DNA of 64,000 bases from positions 35,489 through 99,488 of IMG/VR virus record IMGVR_UViG_3300032296_002019; one strand, 5' to 3'. The notes under the pieces are model-generated. The model saw only the letters and a list, made by a program, of their open reading frames with translations, ran no database searches and was not told the DNA's origin. How positions within the stretch are numbered: the first letter of the stretch is position 1; each line of letters begins with the position of its first letter. This stretch comes from a virus. This document shows positions 1-6,853 of this stretch, piece after piece. The translations under genes were made by a program, and so were the position numbers.

Positions 1-351
1 AGATAGAGTCATGTAGTGCTGCCTGTCTCTATTCCACCACTCTTCGTGTCTTTTATATATCAGCTTATTTTGTTTGTACATGTACTTAAAGCTGTCTAAT
101 TCTGCTTTATACTTTAACGAAGATACAGTTAATTGGTTGTATTTATTTTCATTGTCAACTATGTACTTATTAAAATCAAATTTAGAAACTTCTAAAGATT
201 TGTTTAATGTTTTAATACTATCATTCAACAAAGTAAATTGTTTGTTAATATCATTACCCTGCTTTAAAGTAATTAATACTATAGAATCATTACCAATTTT
301 CTTTACCTGAGGATACTGGGAGTAAGTCGAATTTGATATCAACACTACCAT
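1..351 (-). CDS. Hypothetical charged protein, 3' end cut by window edge
   Basis: The frame is open from an ATG at 351 down to base 1 (117 codons) with no stop, so the C-terminus lies outside the window. It begins inside the preceding lipoprotein gene in another frame and overlaps it by 62 nt. The first residues (MVVLISNSTYSQYPQ) are followed by a lysine-, asparagine- and glutamate-rich, probably helical segment ending near HEEWWNRDRQHYM. I recognise no family. Out-of-frame overlap with a lipoprotein gene resembles spanin pairs, but here this is only a positional hint. The start is uncertain because the overlap is long. Confidence 0.5.
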   Translation of the reverse strand, partial: MVVLISNSTYSQYPQVKKIGNDSIVLITLKQGNDINKQFTLLNDSIKTLNKSLEVSKFDFNKYIVDNENKYNQLTVSSLKYKAELDSFKYMYKQNKLIYKRHEEWWNRDRQHYMTLS

Positions 352-631
352 TAGAAACAGAATCAAGTTTCTTATTAGCTTCATTTAATTCGGATTTTAA
401 TTGTTTAACTTCTTTTTTGAGAGAAACTATTTGTTTTGCTGTCTTAGTGATTATCTCACCAGTTTTTTTATCAGCCTGTTGAATAGCTACTTTATTGACT
501 TCCTGCGTCTGCTTTATCTTTTTCATTAGTTCTACAAACTCATTATCTTTCTTAGCCTCTTCACTTGGAGTTTGACCTATGATCAAACAGGCTGAAAAGA
601 ACATAATCAGTATAACTATAAAAACTTTCAT
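290..631 (-). CDS. Small putative lipoprotein with coiled coil
   Basis: 113 residues. The N-terminus is a hydrophobic signal (MKVFIVILIMFFSAC) with a cysteine at residue 15 in a lipobox-like setting (FSAC), so membrane anchoring by lipidation is plausible. Residues 30-95 are rich in K, E and Q with heptad spacing, as in a coiled coil. It lies in a run of small membrane/coiled-coil genes at the left end, and its start codon overlaps the stop of the gene before it. An outer-membrane spanin or other lysis accessory role fits the architecture, but sequence alone does not prove it. Confidence 0.7.
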   Translation of the reverse strand: MKVFIVILIMFFSACLIIGQTPSEEAKKDNEFVELMKKIKQTQEVNKVAIQQADKKTGEIITKTAKQIVSLKKEVKQLKSELNEANKKLDSVSNGSVDIKFDLLPVSSGKENW

Positions 632-939
632 TACTGTGGGATTTTATTTAATTTATTAACTACTTCGTTTTTAGCTTCTGCTGCTGCGGCTTGGCCTATG
701 AATATTCTTAATTGATCTTCTAAAGTATCTATTTTAGTTTCTAACTTCTCTATCTTAGCATCTTGCTTGGCAATGATATCTTTGTTAGTCATTTTACCGT
801 CTACATAAAGATATCCTATAGCTATTAGTACTATAAATAATAAACCTTTAACTGGGTCTTTAGAAAATTCTTTAAAGGATATAGGAGGCTTTATTGCGCC
901 TGCTACTGAATCTACTGCTGATGTTTTTTTTGGTGCCAT
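631..939 (-). CDS. Small membrane protein with C-terminal coiled coil
   Basis: 102 residues. One transmembrane segment (GLLFIVLIAIGYLYVDG, about residues 32-48) is followed by a heptad-patterned helix (AKIEKLETKIDTLEDQL, about residues 60-76) and an alanine-rich stretch. This is the layout of an inner-membrane spanin or pore accessory, but no specific family is recognised. It sits 3 nt after the preceding gene and overlaps the next by 1 nt, so the cluster is probably translated as one operon. Confidence 0.7.
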   Translation of the reverse strand: MAPKKTSAVDSVAGAIKPPISFKEFSKDPVKGLLFIVLIAIGYLYVDGKMTNKDIIAKQDAKIEKLETKIDTLEDQLRIFIGQAAAAEAKNEVVNKLNKIPQ

Positions 940-942
940 TTT

Positions 943-1215
943 TTATTTACTATTTTTTCCGTCTTCGAAAGATTTCCACTCTTCCAGATCATCTATACGC
1001 TGTTCTTGTTCCTCTAGCCAGTCAGCCTTTCTTTCTCTCTCGTCTATAATCTGTTGTATTTTTAATTCTAACTGCTTTTTATCTTCTTGATGTTCAGCTC
1101 TCATTAAACGAAACTCACTGAAGATACCTCCCGCAGCAAAAGCTACGGTGAGGATACCTCCAATGATACTCCAGTTTTGAGATATAAACTGGGATGTTTT
1201 AGATTCGTTTTGCAT
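943..1215 (-). CDS. Small membrane protein with acidic/basic coiled coil
   Basis: 90 residues. A hydrophobic segment (WSIIGGILTVAFAAGGIF, about residues 15-32) is followed by a highly charged helix (about residues 40-85) with heptad repeats. It has the same membrane-plus-coil plan as the neighbouring gene at 631-939. Its start overlaps the stop of the previous gene by 1 nt. The function is unknown; holin or spanin-like roles are possible from context. Confidence 0.7.
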   Translation of the reverse strand: MQNESKTSQFISQNWSIIGGILTVAFAAGGIFSEFRLMRAEHQEDKKQLELKIQQIIDERERKADWLEEQEQRIDDLEEWKSFEDGKNSK

Positions 1216-1448
1216 TATTTTACGCTGTCAACTATATCAACTACTACACTGTCAACTACTGGAACTTGTTTTGTTTCAAATAAATCACTTACGTGACTTA
1301 CTATCAACTTAATGTTCACTAACTCTTCTGGAATGTATCCATACTTAACTCCAGCTAAAGCGAGAGCTATTACTACTATAGAAATAACTACTACATGCTT
1401 AGCTTTTCCTTTCAATGCGTCTAATAATACTTTTAATTTTTCTAACAT
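1215..1448 (-). CDS. Small single-pass membrane protein
   Basis: 77 residues with one transmembrane helix (HVVVISIVVIALALAGVKYG, about residues 18-37) between a short basic N-terminal helix and a valine/aspartate-rich tail. It belongs to the same compact cluster of small membrane genes. No family is recognised. A pore-forming or lysis-regulating role is conjecture. Confidence 0.65.
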   Translation of the reverse strand: MLEKLKVLLDALKGKAKHVVVISIVVIALALAGVKYGYIPEELVNIKLIVSHVSDLFETKQVPVVDSVVVDIVDSVK

Positions 1449-1474
1449 TTAATTTAATTTTGGTTATGTAATGT

Positions 1475-1735
1475 TTATACAACAGAATCTTCGCTATCCT
1501 TATCTGCCTTCTTGTTAATGAATTTGTCTACTGAGGATATACCAAAGCAGCCTAGAGTCAACCAAAGAAAGGAATTGAAGATAAATTCTTGAATAACCAA
1601 TTCTTTTCCTAAACTACCTGTTATAATGTCAGCTACAGCGAACACTACCATCATAGTAAAAGCTAAAAAACCTATAAAAGATTTTTCATTAATGTCATTA
1701 CTGTCTTTAAATAGGGAACTAAAAAATTTTTTCAT
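1475..1735 (-). CDS. Small two-helix membrane protein, holin-like
   Basis: I chose the ATG at 1735 over an upstream TTG at 1780, because the TTG would add an unconvincing 15-residue extension. The 86-residue product starts MKKFFSSLFKD and has two hydrophobic segments (about residues 22-41 and 50-66), followed by a charged C-terminus (KKADKDSEDSVV). Two helices with a charged tail is a common holin plan. The variant motif TATTTATT lies upstream near 1801-1808. The role is inferred from topology and from the surrounding membrane genes. Confidence 0.65.
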   Translation of the reverse strand: MKKFFSSLFKDSNDINEKSFIGFLAFTMMVVFAVADIITGSLGKELVIQEFIFNSFLWLTLGCFGISSVDKFINKKADKDSEDSVV

Positions 1736-1810
1736 AATATTAAATAATTGTTTTATAATACAGAACCTAATATTATGCAACCAGAAAACCTATGTGTTAT
1801 AATAAATATA

Positions 1811-2722
1811 CTACTTCAACCCTAATTTAGATGTCAATATGGCATTGTCATCTTGAATAGTAGTGCAGCTTGTTGGTGTTGGTCCTACCCACCATAAAGG
1901 TAAGCAGCTACCTCCAATAGACCCCATAATAGGCCCTGAATTTGTTGAGTAATCGCAAGGCTTATAAGTGTACACAATATTGCAATTTGCATCCCATTGT
2001 GCCTGGTGGAATAGTCCAACCGTATGTCCTGATTCATGAGACACTGCTACTCTTATTCGGAGAGTATTAAATGACATAGTATTTGAAAACACGAAGCATT
2101 CAGGCGTTCCTCCGAACATAGAGCCAACATAAGCAATACCAGCCACACCAGGATATATTTCACTTGAAGTAGTAACAACTACTCTCATTCTTTTAGCTAC
2201 GCTTGCTGCTAAATAAACATTTTCATCTGTTGTAACAGTAATGTTATACTTAGCAAAATCTTTCTTAACACTATCGAGAATAGTTTGTATTTGTTCGGGT
2301 AATAATCCACTTGGTTGGCAATAGGTAGCAACACCATTATTCCAAGCACTACCAGCTGGTAGGTTATATCCATCAAAGTCAAGTAATAATACAGATGATA
2401 CAGAAGGTTCATTACCATATGGATATGGATCGCAAGCATCTCCTATACCATCTTTATCTGTATCCTTCTGATCAGAATTTCTAGTTCTAGGACAGTTGTC
2501 GTTTATATCCGGTACTCCGTCTTTATCGGAGTCTCTAAGCTTAGTAGATCCTCCTCCTGATCTAGCCATCTCGAATTCCTCAGCAGTTCTGAATGAATTA
2601 TTGCTTAATGGGCCAAAGTCACAAACTTCTGGTTTAGACGGTTTAGAAGGGGATATTTCTTTTGTGCAAGTTGCTACGAGTAAAGATGCAAATGCTAGGA
2701 TGAAAAGGATTTGTTTTTTCAT
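1811..2722 (-). CDS. Lipoprotein metzincin-type zinc protease with TSP3 repeats
   Basis: 303 residues. It starts with a lipoprotein signal (LLVATC, Cys19). Residues 64-98 carry two thrombospondin type 3 calcium repeats (DSDKDGVPDINDNCP and DTDKDGIGDACDP). About residues 228-238 hold HESGHTVGLFH, the HExxHxxGxxH zinc signature of metzincins, and a methionine turn follows (GPIMGS, about residue 265). Such enzymes cleave proteins outside the cytoplasm. TSP3 repeats are typical of secreted or surface Bacteroidota proteins, so the gene may be host-derived. It follows the tmRNA gene and precedes the small membrane cluster. A role in lysis, envelope degradation or superinfection control is possible. 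Confidence 0.85.
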   Translation of the reverse strand: MKKQILFILAFASLLVATCTKEISPSKPSKPEVCDFGPLSNNSFRTAEEFEMARSGGGSTKLRDSDKDGVPDINDNCPRTRNSDQKDTDKDGIGDACDPYPYGNEPSVSSVLLLDFDGYNLPAGSAWNNGVATYCQPSGLLPEQIQTILDSVKKDFAKYNITVTTDENVYLAASVAKRMRVVVTTSSEIYPGVAGIAYVGSMFGGTPECFVFSNTMSFNTLRIRVAVSHESGHTVGLFHQAQWDANCNIVYTYKPCDYSTNSGPIMGSIGGSCLPLWWVGPTPTSCTTIQDDNAILTSKLGLK

Positions 2723-2775
2723 GTTCTGTAATTATTATATAAATTATACATAACACAAAACAAAATTCTGCCTAC

Positions 2776-2783
2776 TATAAATA
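2776..2783 (-). promoter_or_regulatory. ATATTTATA-type motif before protease gene
   Basis: The sense strand reads TATTTATA 54 nt upstream of the protease start and just after the tmRNA terminator. It is one of a recurring set of such motifs near gene starts (see findings). A promoter role is inferred. Confidence 0.4.
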
Positions 2784-2784
2784 G

Positions 2785-2805
2785 AGAAAGGGAGTAGAAA
2801 CTCCC
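2785..2805 (-). terminator. Terminator after tmRNA
   Basis: Sense strand: gggagt, loop ttct, actccc, followed by tttct. The hairpin stem (2790-2795 with 2800-2805) lies 35 nt past the tmRNA 3' end, as expected for an intrinsic terminator, although the U-tract is short. The other strand has a T5 tract on its side, so it could work both ways. Confidence 0.6.
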
Positions 2806-2839
2806 CTTCGTTTTTCCTAACCTTAACCTACCTTTTGAG

Positions 2840-3349
2840 TGGAGATGGTGGGATTCGAACCCACGTCTCCGAAAGAGACAATAATACTAACGTCTCACAT
2901 GCTTAGTACTAATTAGTGTTCGTCTTACGTTAGCTCAACGAGTCATTTCGTAAGCTGGTACGATACTAATCTGCACCGTAAGAGGCCAACCGTATAGATC
3001 GGGGTCCACCACCTTGTTTTATGACTACAAGGAAAACTTTTGTTAGTGTTTCGCCCCCTATATCACTAACTAAGACGCTCAAAGTCGGCTTTGACCATTA
3101 AGGGAGCCCTCAATCCACAGTCCTTATTTAACGAGTCGATCGTGAATACTCAGAGTAGTTCTGTTCCTAGGTTACTCACCCGACGCGGACTAGGCTGCTA
3201 CAGCGTAGTCGGCACCAACGAAGTCCATAAGATCTTCGAAGGTCATTGTTGACATTTCGTCATTTACTGTTTGGTATCTTCTAAGGCAGTATACCCAAAT
3301 GCCTGCATGTAGTATTACCTCTGCATCCGGATCGATACCGGTCATCCCC
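2840..3349 (-). ncRNA. ssrA: tmRNA (ssrA) with unusually long tag
   Basis: The tRNA-like ends are clear. The 5' GGGGATG pairs with the 3' CATCTCC as a 7-bp acceptor stem, next to the T-arm GTGGGTTCGAATCCCAC. The 5' domain has the tmRNA-like GACCGGTATCGATCC and ACATGCAGG. The tag frame runs from about 3267 to TAG at 3190-3192. It starts (V)NDEMSTM, continues through TFEDLMDFVG and ends ADYAVAA, about 25 codons against roughly 10 in many bacteria. CCA is not encoded. The RNA rescues stalled ribosomes with SmpB, tagging nascent chains for proteolysis. At about 510 nt it is longer than the roughly 360-400 nt that is usual. The exact resume codon is inferred by comparison with the NDE start of the E. 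coli tag. Confidence 0.93.
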
Positions 3350-3352
3350 ATA

Positions 3353-3535
3353 TTACTTCAAACTAGAACTGTCCGGTGTGTTCTTACTGTCAGGATCCTC
3401 AGCAATTATAGAGGAACCTATAGTAGGCGTACCAGGTTCTTTTTTAGACTTCTTACCGCTAAAAGCGATATAAAGAACAGCAGCCCCTATAAGACAGAGA
3501 CCAACTACTAACAATACAAGATCTAATTTTTCCAT
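3353..3535 (-). CDS. Small single-pass membrane protein
   Basis: 60 residues. The N-terminal transmembrane helix (LVLLVVGLCLIGAAVLYIAF, residues 6-25) is followed by a basic patch (GKKSKKE) and a serine/proline-rich tail. The stop codon is only 3 nt before the tmRNA 5' end, and the start follows the terminator of the upstream structured RNA. It therefore sits between two RNA genes and is probably co-transcribed with the tmRNA. Function unknown. Confidence 0.6.
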   Translation of the reverse strand: MEKLDLVLLVVGLCLIGAAVLYIAFSGKKSKKEPGTPTIGSSIIAEDPDSKNTPDSSSLK

Positions 3536-3552
3536 TTTTTATAATTTTAAAT

Positions 3553-3584
3553 AAAAAAATCTGGCGGGAATACTGATTACCCGC
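3553..3584 (-). terminator. Terminator of the structured RNA
   Basis: Sense strand GCGGG (3584-3580) pairs with CCCGC (3568-3564) and is followed shortly by seven Ts (3559-3553). This is a standard intrinsic terminator and fixes the RNA 3' end. Confidence 0.8.
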
Positions 3585-3860
3585 AACCCCTGGACGGACC
3601 CCTTTTCACCCATAGTCCACAAAGATGATCAGTCCTTGTGTTGAGACTAGCTGGATTGACTACCAGCAACGCCTGCGGAGATCAGTTGCAATTTCTTCGG
3701 CGTATCCAGAGCACTGTTGGGTTGCGCATTCTACCCTTAGTGATGGTGGTTTTAACTCATCCGTCTGTGATACCCAACTCAACAGCTTTTCAGCTATCTC
3801 GCCAGTGCTTTAGCAGCTCTCAACCGCTTATTCAGCCACAGTTTTTCTTAAAAGAACTTC
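3553..3860 (-). ncRNA. Unidentified structured RNA gene
   Basis: About 300 nt on the minus strand with no credible reading frame and visibly higher GC than the flanks. Pairings I can see (plus coordinates): 3804-3809 with 3710-3715; 3773-3778 with 3716-3721, directly stacked on the previous helix; 3800-3803 (GGCG) with 3699-3702 (CGCC), which crosses the first helix and makes a pseudoknot; 3819-3824 with 3640-3645 long range; a hairpin at 3784-3795 with a GAAA tetraloop; 3663-3667 with 3650-3654. It ends in an intrinsic terminator. It lacks the RNase P CR-I and CR-V motifs, the SRP loop, a tRNA-like domain and a group I core. The 5' end is approximate. I cannot assign it to a known class. Confidence 0.7.
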
Positions 3861-3862
3861 TA

Positions 3863-3880
3863 CAAATGTATATATAAATA
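3863..3880 (-). promoter_or_regulatory. Candidate promoter of the structured RNA
   Basis: The sense strand carries the recurring TATTTATA (3880-3873) and, overlapping its 3' side, TACATTTG (3870-3863). The latter matches the Bacteroidota -7 consensus TAnnTTTG. No clear -33 TTTG lies at the right distance. The RNA would start near 3857. Confidence 0.5.
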
Positions 3881-3899
3881 TCTATAATTTATATTTTTT

Positions 3900-4211
3900 T
3901 TAAATATTTTTTTTGTTGTAGTTATCTAAATGTTTTTGAGCCCTAGCACATAGTTCGTAATTTTCGTATTTAATTAGGTTTTCCATGTTTGTATCTAGAG
4001 TTTCATAGAAATTGTAATAAGAAGCATGTAATGTTATTGTATGTATCTTAGTTATTATCTGGGCTATGGTTACTCTCTTTAAGTCATTCTCTATAGCATA
4101 GCATATCTTTTCTACAATAGCAGTAGACAATCCTTCTTCATGTTCTGCCATTATATTTGCAAAAGTCATATCATTATCTAGAACTTCTATTAAATACAAA
4201 TCAGAATCCAT
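3900..4211 (-). CDS. Hypothetical protein
   Basis: 103 residues, mainly helical and rich in isoleucine, asparagine and tyrosine. I recognise no family. Its start overlaps the end of the preceding gene by 11 nt, so it is the last gene of a six-gene run (6822 to 3900) before the RNA genes. The start MDSDLYLIEVLDND has no obvious ribosome binding site. Confidence 0.7.
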   Translation of the reverse strand: MDSDLYLIEVLDNDMTFANIMAEHEEGLSTAIVEKICYAIENDLKRVTIAQIITKIHTITLHASYYNFYETLDTNMENLIKYENYELCARAQKHLDNYNKKNI

Positions 4212-4566
4212 ATTTCTCCCAAATTTTATAGTACCAATCTAATATAAATTTAAGATCTTCAATACTAGTTTGACCTTTTAATGAGTCAATATATTGATCG
4301 CATTTATTTATTTCATTATTTAGATTTCTAATATTGTCGCTTTTTATTGTCTTTCTATCAAAGAAGTCCTTCTTTTCTTTTAACTTTTCTTTTAGTATAG
4401 GGATTTTTTTATCAGCCTCATTCTTTAAAATCTCCTCTTTAGATTTATTAACCATAAAAGCAGTGAGACCAGAAGCTCTTCCAGAAAATCTAAGCAGAGA
4501 ATCAGCTTTATCTTTTACTTTTAAAAGATCATCAGCCATTTTATCTATGCCTACTTTCCTTTTCAT
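4201..4566 (-). CDS. Hypothetical lysine-rich helical protein
   Basis: 121 residues, strongly basic in the middle (KEKLKEKKDFFDRKTIK), with coiled-coil-like spacing and a tyrosine/tryptophan-rich end (DWYYKIWEKYGF). It overlaps both neighbours by a few bases, which indicates translational coupling. No family recognised. Confidence 0.7.
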   Translation of the reverse strand: MKRKVGIDKMADDLLKVKDKADSLLRFSGRASGLTAFMVNKSKEEILKNEADKKIPILKEKLKEKKDFFDRKTIKSDNIRNLNNEINKCDQYIDSLKGQTSIEDLKFILDWYYKIWEKYGF

Positions 4567-5261
4567 TTTTTATAGCGGACTATTAGATCATCTCCAAAAT
4601 CATCTTTCTTATCACTCTGATCATAAATATAGTTATTTTCTAGGTCAATAGATTTTTTTATGTCCTCCTCATGCTTTACAGGAAGATCAAGATCTATTTT
4701 TACAGGTCTAACGTCCGTATAGTCTTCCATAACTGACAGTTGCTTTTGGGTGAATACTTCCCCTACGCAAAGGAAATAACAGTTATAGCATAGAAACTCT
4801 ACGTTCTCTAATCTCCAGTTTTTCTTATTGCCATCTTTAAAATTCAAGATCAGCGGAACTTTATAATCTATTAATCTTTTTTCTTTAAACCCACATCTAG
4901 AACATTGTTCTGGTAGTATGCAATGCTCTATCATTTGGGTTTTTAATATCTTTATAGACACAAAGGTTTTGGGAACCCTCTCTTCCATTATATCGATTAT
5001 AGAAGCTTTATCGTGTCTTCTCTTTCCAAATTTAGGAATACCTTTAGCTGCTTGATTTTTATGTACCTCAAAGAGAGTCTTTCCCTCTTCATTTCGATAC
5101 ATGTTAGCATATTTTTTATAGGTCTTAAAAGACACTCCCAGGAACTTTGCAGCTGCTTTATTTGAAAGAGTCTCTCTCATGGCCCTTTCTATTGTCTGTC
5201 TTTCTATATTTAAGTCCTGGCCTCTATTTGACTTCTGCTTTCTAAAAGACTTTATCTGCAT
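4563..5261 (-). CDS. Helix-turn-helix protein with degenerate HNH/zinc-knuckle domain
   Basis: 232 residues. Residues 24-55 look like a Fis/HTH_8-type helix-turn-helix (AMRETLSNKAAAKFLGVSFK). Residues 120-161 carry two cysteine pairs (CSRCG and CYNC) bracketing a segment laid out like an HNH nuclease (LILNFKDGNKKN, then RLENVEFLC). The histidines expected in an active HNH motif (L-D-H and PNCH) are replaced (LNF, YNCY), so it is more likely a DNA-binding zinc protein than a nuclease. The C-terminus is acidic and variable. A regulatory role in phage transcription or replication is a guess. Confidence 0.7.
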   Translation of the reverse strand: MQIKSFRKQKSNRGQDLNIERQTIERAMRETLSNKAAAKFLGVSFKTYKKYANMYRNEEGKTLFEVHKNQAAKGIPKFGKRRHDKASIIDIMEERVPKTFVSIKILKTQMIEHCILPEQCSRCGFKEKRLIDYKVPLILNFKDGNKKNWRLENVEFLCYNCYFLCVGEVFTQKQLSVMEDYTDVRPVKIDLDLPVKHEEDIKKSIDLENNYIYDQSDKKDDFGDDLIVRYKK

Positions 5262-5263
5262 AA

Positions 5264-5677
5264 CTAGAAGTTTTTATTTATCAGATACCACAAATCGTTT
5301 CCGTTATTTAGAGGTATGACATTCTTCTCATCGTCTACTAGATCCAATACAGATCCATCTGCACAATACCTATCATACAAATAAAAATTTATTAGATTAA
5401 GCTGTTGCTTATTAAAGTTGAAAGTTAAAAAATCTGTTATTATATTTAGAAAAAGCTCGTTGTACTTATTCATGTCTATCTGATAGGCCTCCTCTATCAT
5501 AACGGCCCTTTCTTCCGCTACTACTATAGATTCTATTATTCGATTGAATAGTATTCTTTTCTGATCTTCTAAAGTTTTTTTTGTCTTCCTTAAAGAAGTT
5601 TCTTGCCCTAGTATTTTATCTATGGCTATTTTAACATTTTGATCATGACTGTTTCTAGGATCGAATTCTTTCTTCAT
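5264..5677 (-). CDS. Hypothetical helical protein
   Basis: 137 residues, predicted mostly alpha-helical, with a charged N-terminal half and a hydrophobic/aromatic segment (FLTFNFNKQQLNLINFYLYD). It overlaps the preceding gene by 23 nt and is followed after 2 nt by the HTH/HNH gene, suggesting a co-translated unit. Not recognised. Confidence 0.7.
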   Translation of the reverse strand: MKKEFDPRNSHDQNVKIAIDKILGQETSLRKTKKTLEDQKRILFNRIIESIVVAEERAVMIEEAYQIDMNKYNELFLNIITDFLTFNFNKQQLNLINFYLYDRYCADGSVLDLVDDEKNVIPLNNGNDLWYLINKNF

Positions 5678-6017
5678 AACAAAGTTTTTCTATAATATCT
5701 GTACATTGTTTGCATTTCTCATAATCTTCCATCTCAGGACGGGAATAATATTCTATTGCTTTTTTTAAAGCTGGTTCCCATTTGTCTTTAGATAAAGATA
5801 CGTAAACATCTTCATTTAATTTGAAGATCTCAGCATTTGATTTATTCTTTTGCAAACTAAATTTTATGGCTTCTATTAGATTATCAAACACTATTTTTTG
5901 AGTTTCAGGCATATCCGATATCTCACTGTAATCTGAGAAGTCTCGTACTGTATAATTCAAGAAGGGCACCACTCTTTTTTTTGCCACTTTTCTATCTTTC
6001 TTCTTGTTCATATGCAT
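5655..6017 (-). CDS. Hypothetical protein with CxxC motif
   Basis: 120 residues with a very basic start (NKKKDRKVAKKR), a helical core and a late CKQC motif, plus another cysteine at EKLCYEE. A start at the second methionine (MNKKK, 6011) is equally possible. It follows the WYL-like gene after 4 nt. No family identified. Confidence 0.7.
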   Translation of the reverse strand: MHMNKKKDRKVAKKRVVPFLNYTVRDFSDYSEISDMPETQKIVFDNLIEAIKFSLQKNKSNAEIFKLNEDVYVSLSKDKWEPALKKAIEYYSRPEMEDYEKCKQCTDIIEKLCYEERIRS

Positions 6018-6021
6018 GATT

Positions 6022-6822
6022 TTAAAAGATTTTAATTGCGTCTTTTATCACTGACAGTATGCTACTCTCTTGTAGAAGAGAGCTTTTAGGAGAATCATCT
6101 TGTGAAAAGTCAGATATACAGAATATTGAATCCATTAATTTATCTCCCTTAGGATTAAAATCAGCCCTAGGTGGAGTTTTAAAAGTTTTTGTGGCATCAA
6201 CATCCCAAGTCTTTATCCTGTCTTCCCTAAAGAACCTCCAACCTGGGAGGGCTTTTTTCTGAGGATTTTTATCTGCACTGACTGATTTACCTGATCCAAC
6301 CCAGGCACGTACATACTTTATACCCTTTTTAGATCCATATGCTACAGGCTGTACGTCTGTACGCCATCCTGGAGCCTCTTCTTCGTCCCCTTGATAGTAA
6401 AGCTTTACGAATCTCTTATTTGTTATTGCATCGCATATATCGTCTCCTTTGCCTCCTAGATTTCTTTTCTTAACTGTAGGGGGAGTAGTTGGAGGTTCTT
6501 TTTTAGTTTTACTCTTGGCAGTTTTAGGACCTACGTCAATAGTTCTAGATTTCTTTCCTAGTATATTCCAGTTAACTATTTTATCTTGTTGATATCTTTT
6601 TATTTCAGCTTTCTTACCTGCCTCTTTAGGAATCTCATAGGCTACTAAATATTTCTTTCCTTTTGTGTCTTCTACCTTGATAGCTTCTATGGTTTTCCAG
6701 CCTCTAGGAGAATCACTGTCGCCTTGATAATATACGGATACTTGAGAGCCAGAATCCAGCATTTTCTTAGCTGTGGCGTCATCAAGAGGGGCTTCTAATA
6801 GTAGTCTTAATAAATTTCTCAC
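6022..6822 (-). CDS. Protein with two WYL-like repeats
   Basis: 266 residues, probably starting at GTG. Two related modules are visible, about residues 20-92 and 128-212. Each has YYQGD, then GW(K/R)T, a glycine turn with KGxKYL/V, and a late (Q/E)D(K/R)I-W. This pattern resembles the Sm-like WYL domain, which binds ligands or nucleic acid in many phage and defence regulators. The modules are joined by a basic, proline-rich linker. There is no DNA-binding winged helix as in typical WYL regulators. It heads a six-gene run. The WYL assignment rests on pattern recognition only. Confidence 0.6.
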   Translation of the reverse strand: MRNLLRLLLEAPLDDATAKKMLDSGSQVSVYYQGDSDSPRGWKTIEAIKVEDTKGKKYLVAYEIPKEAGKKAEIKRYQQDKIVNWNILGKKSRTIDVGPKTAKSKTKKEPPTTPPTVKKRNLGGKGDDICDAITNKRFVKLYYQGDEEEAPGWRTDVQPVAYGSKKGIKYVRAWVGSGKSVSADKNPQKKALPGWRFFREDRIKTWDVDATKTFKTPPRADFNPKGDKLMDSIFCISDFSQDDSPKSSLLQESSILSVIKDAIKIF

Positions 6823-6825
6823 GTA

Positions 6826-6833
6826 TATAAATA
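6826..6833 (-). promoter_or_regulatory. ATATTTATA-type motif at start of WYL-like gene
   Basis: Sense GATATTTATATA ends 3 nt before the GTG start. If this is a -10 element, the transcript would be leaderless or the true start lies further downstream. Confidence 0.4.
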
Positions 6834-6853
6834 TCTTAGTACAAAGATAATCA

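Noticed and set aside
2840-2880. Ordinary tRNA gene from the T-loop sequence GGTTCGAATCC
   Set aside because: The acceptor stem pairs with bases about 500 nt away and the intervening sequence carries a tag frame, so this is a tmRNA.
3562-3850. RNase P RNA or group I intron
   Set aside because: The GAGGAAAGUCC and ACAGAACCC motifs of RNase P and the conserved group I core elements are not present in order, and no neighbouring gene is split.
3625-3877. Two plus-strand reading frames of 62 and 79 codons
   Set aside because: They lie wholly within the structured RNA gene on the other strand, lack any family signal and have no promoter; they are chance frames.
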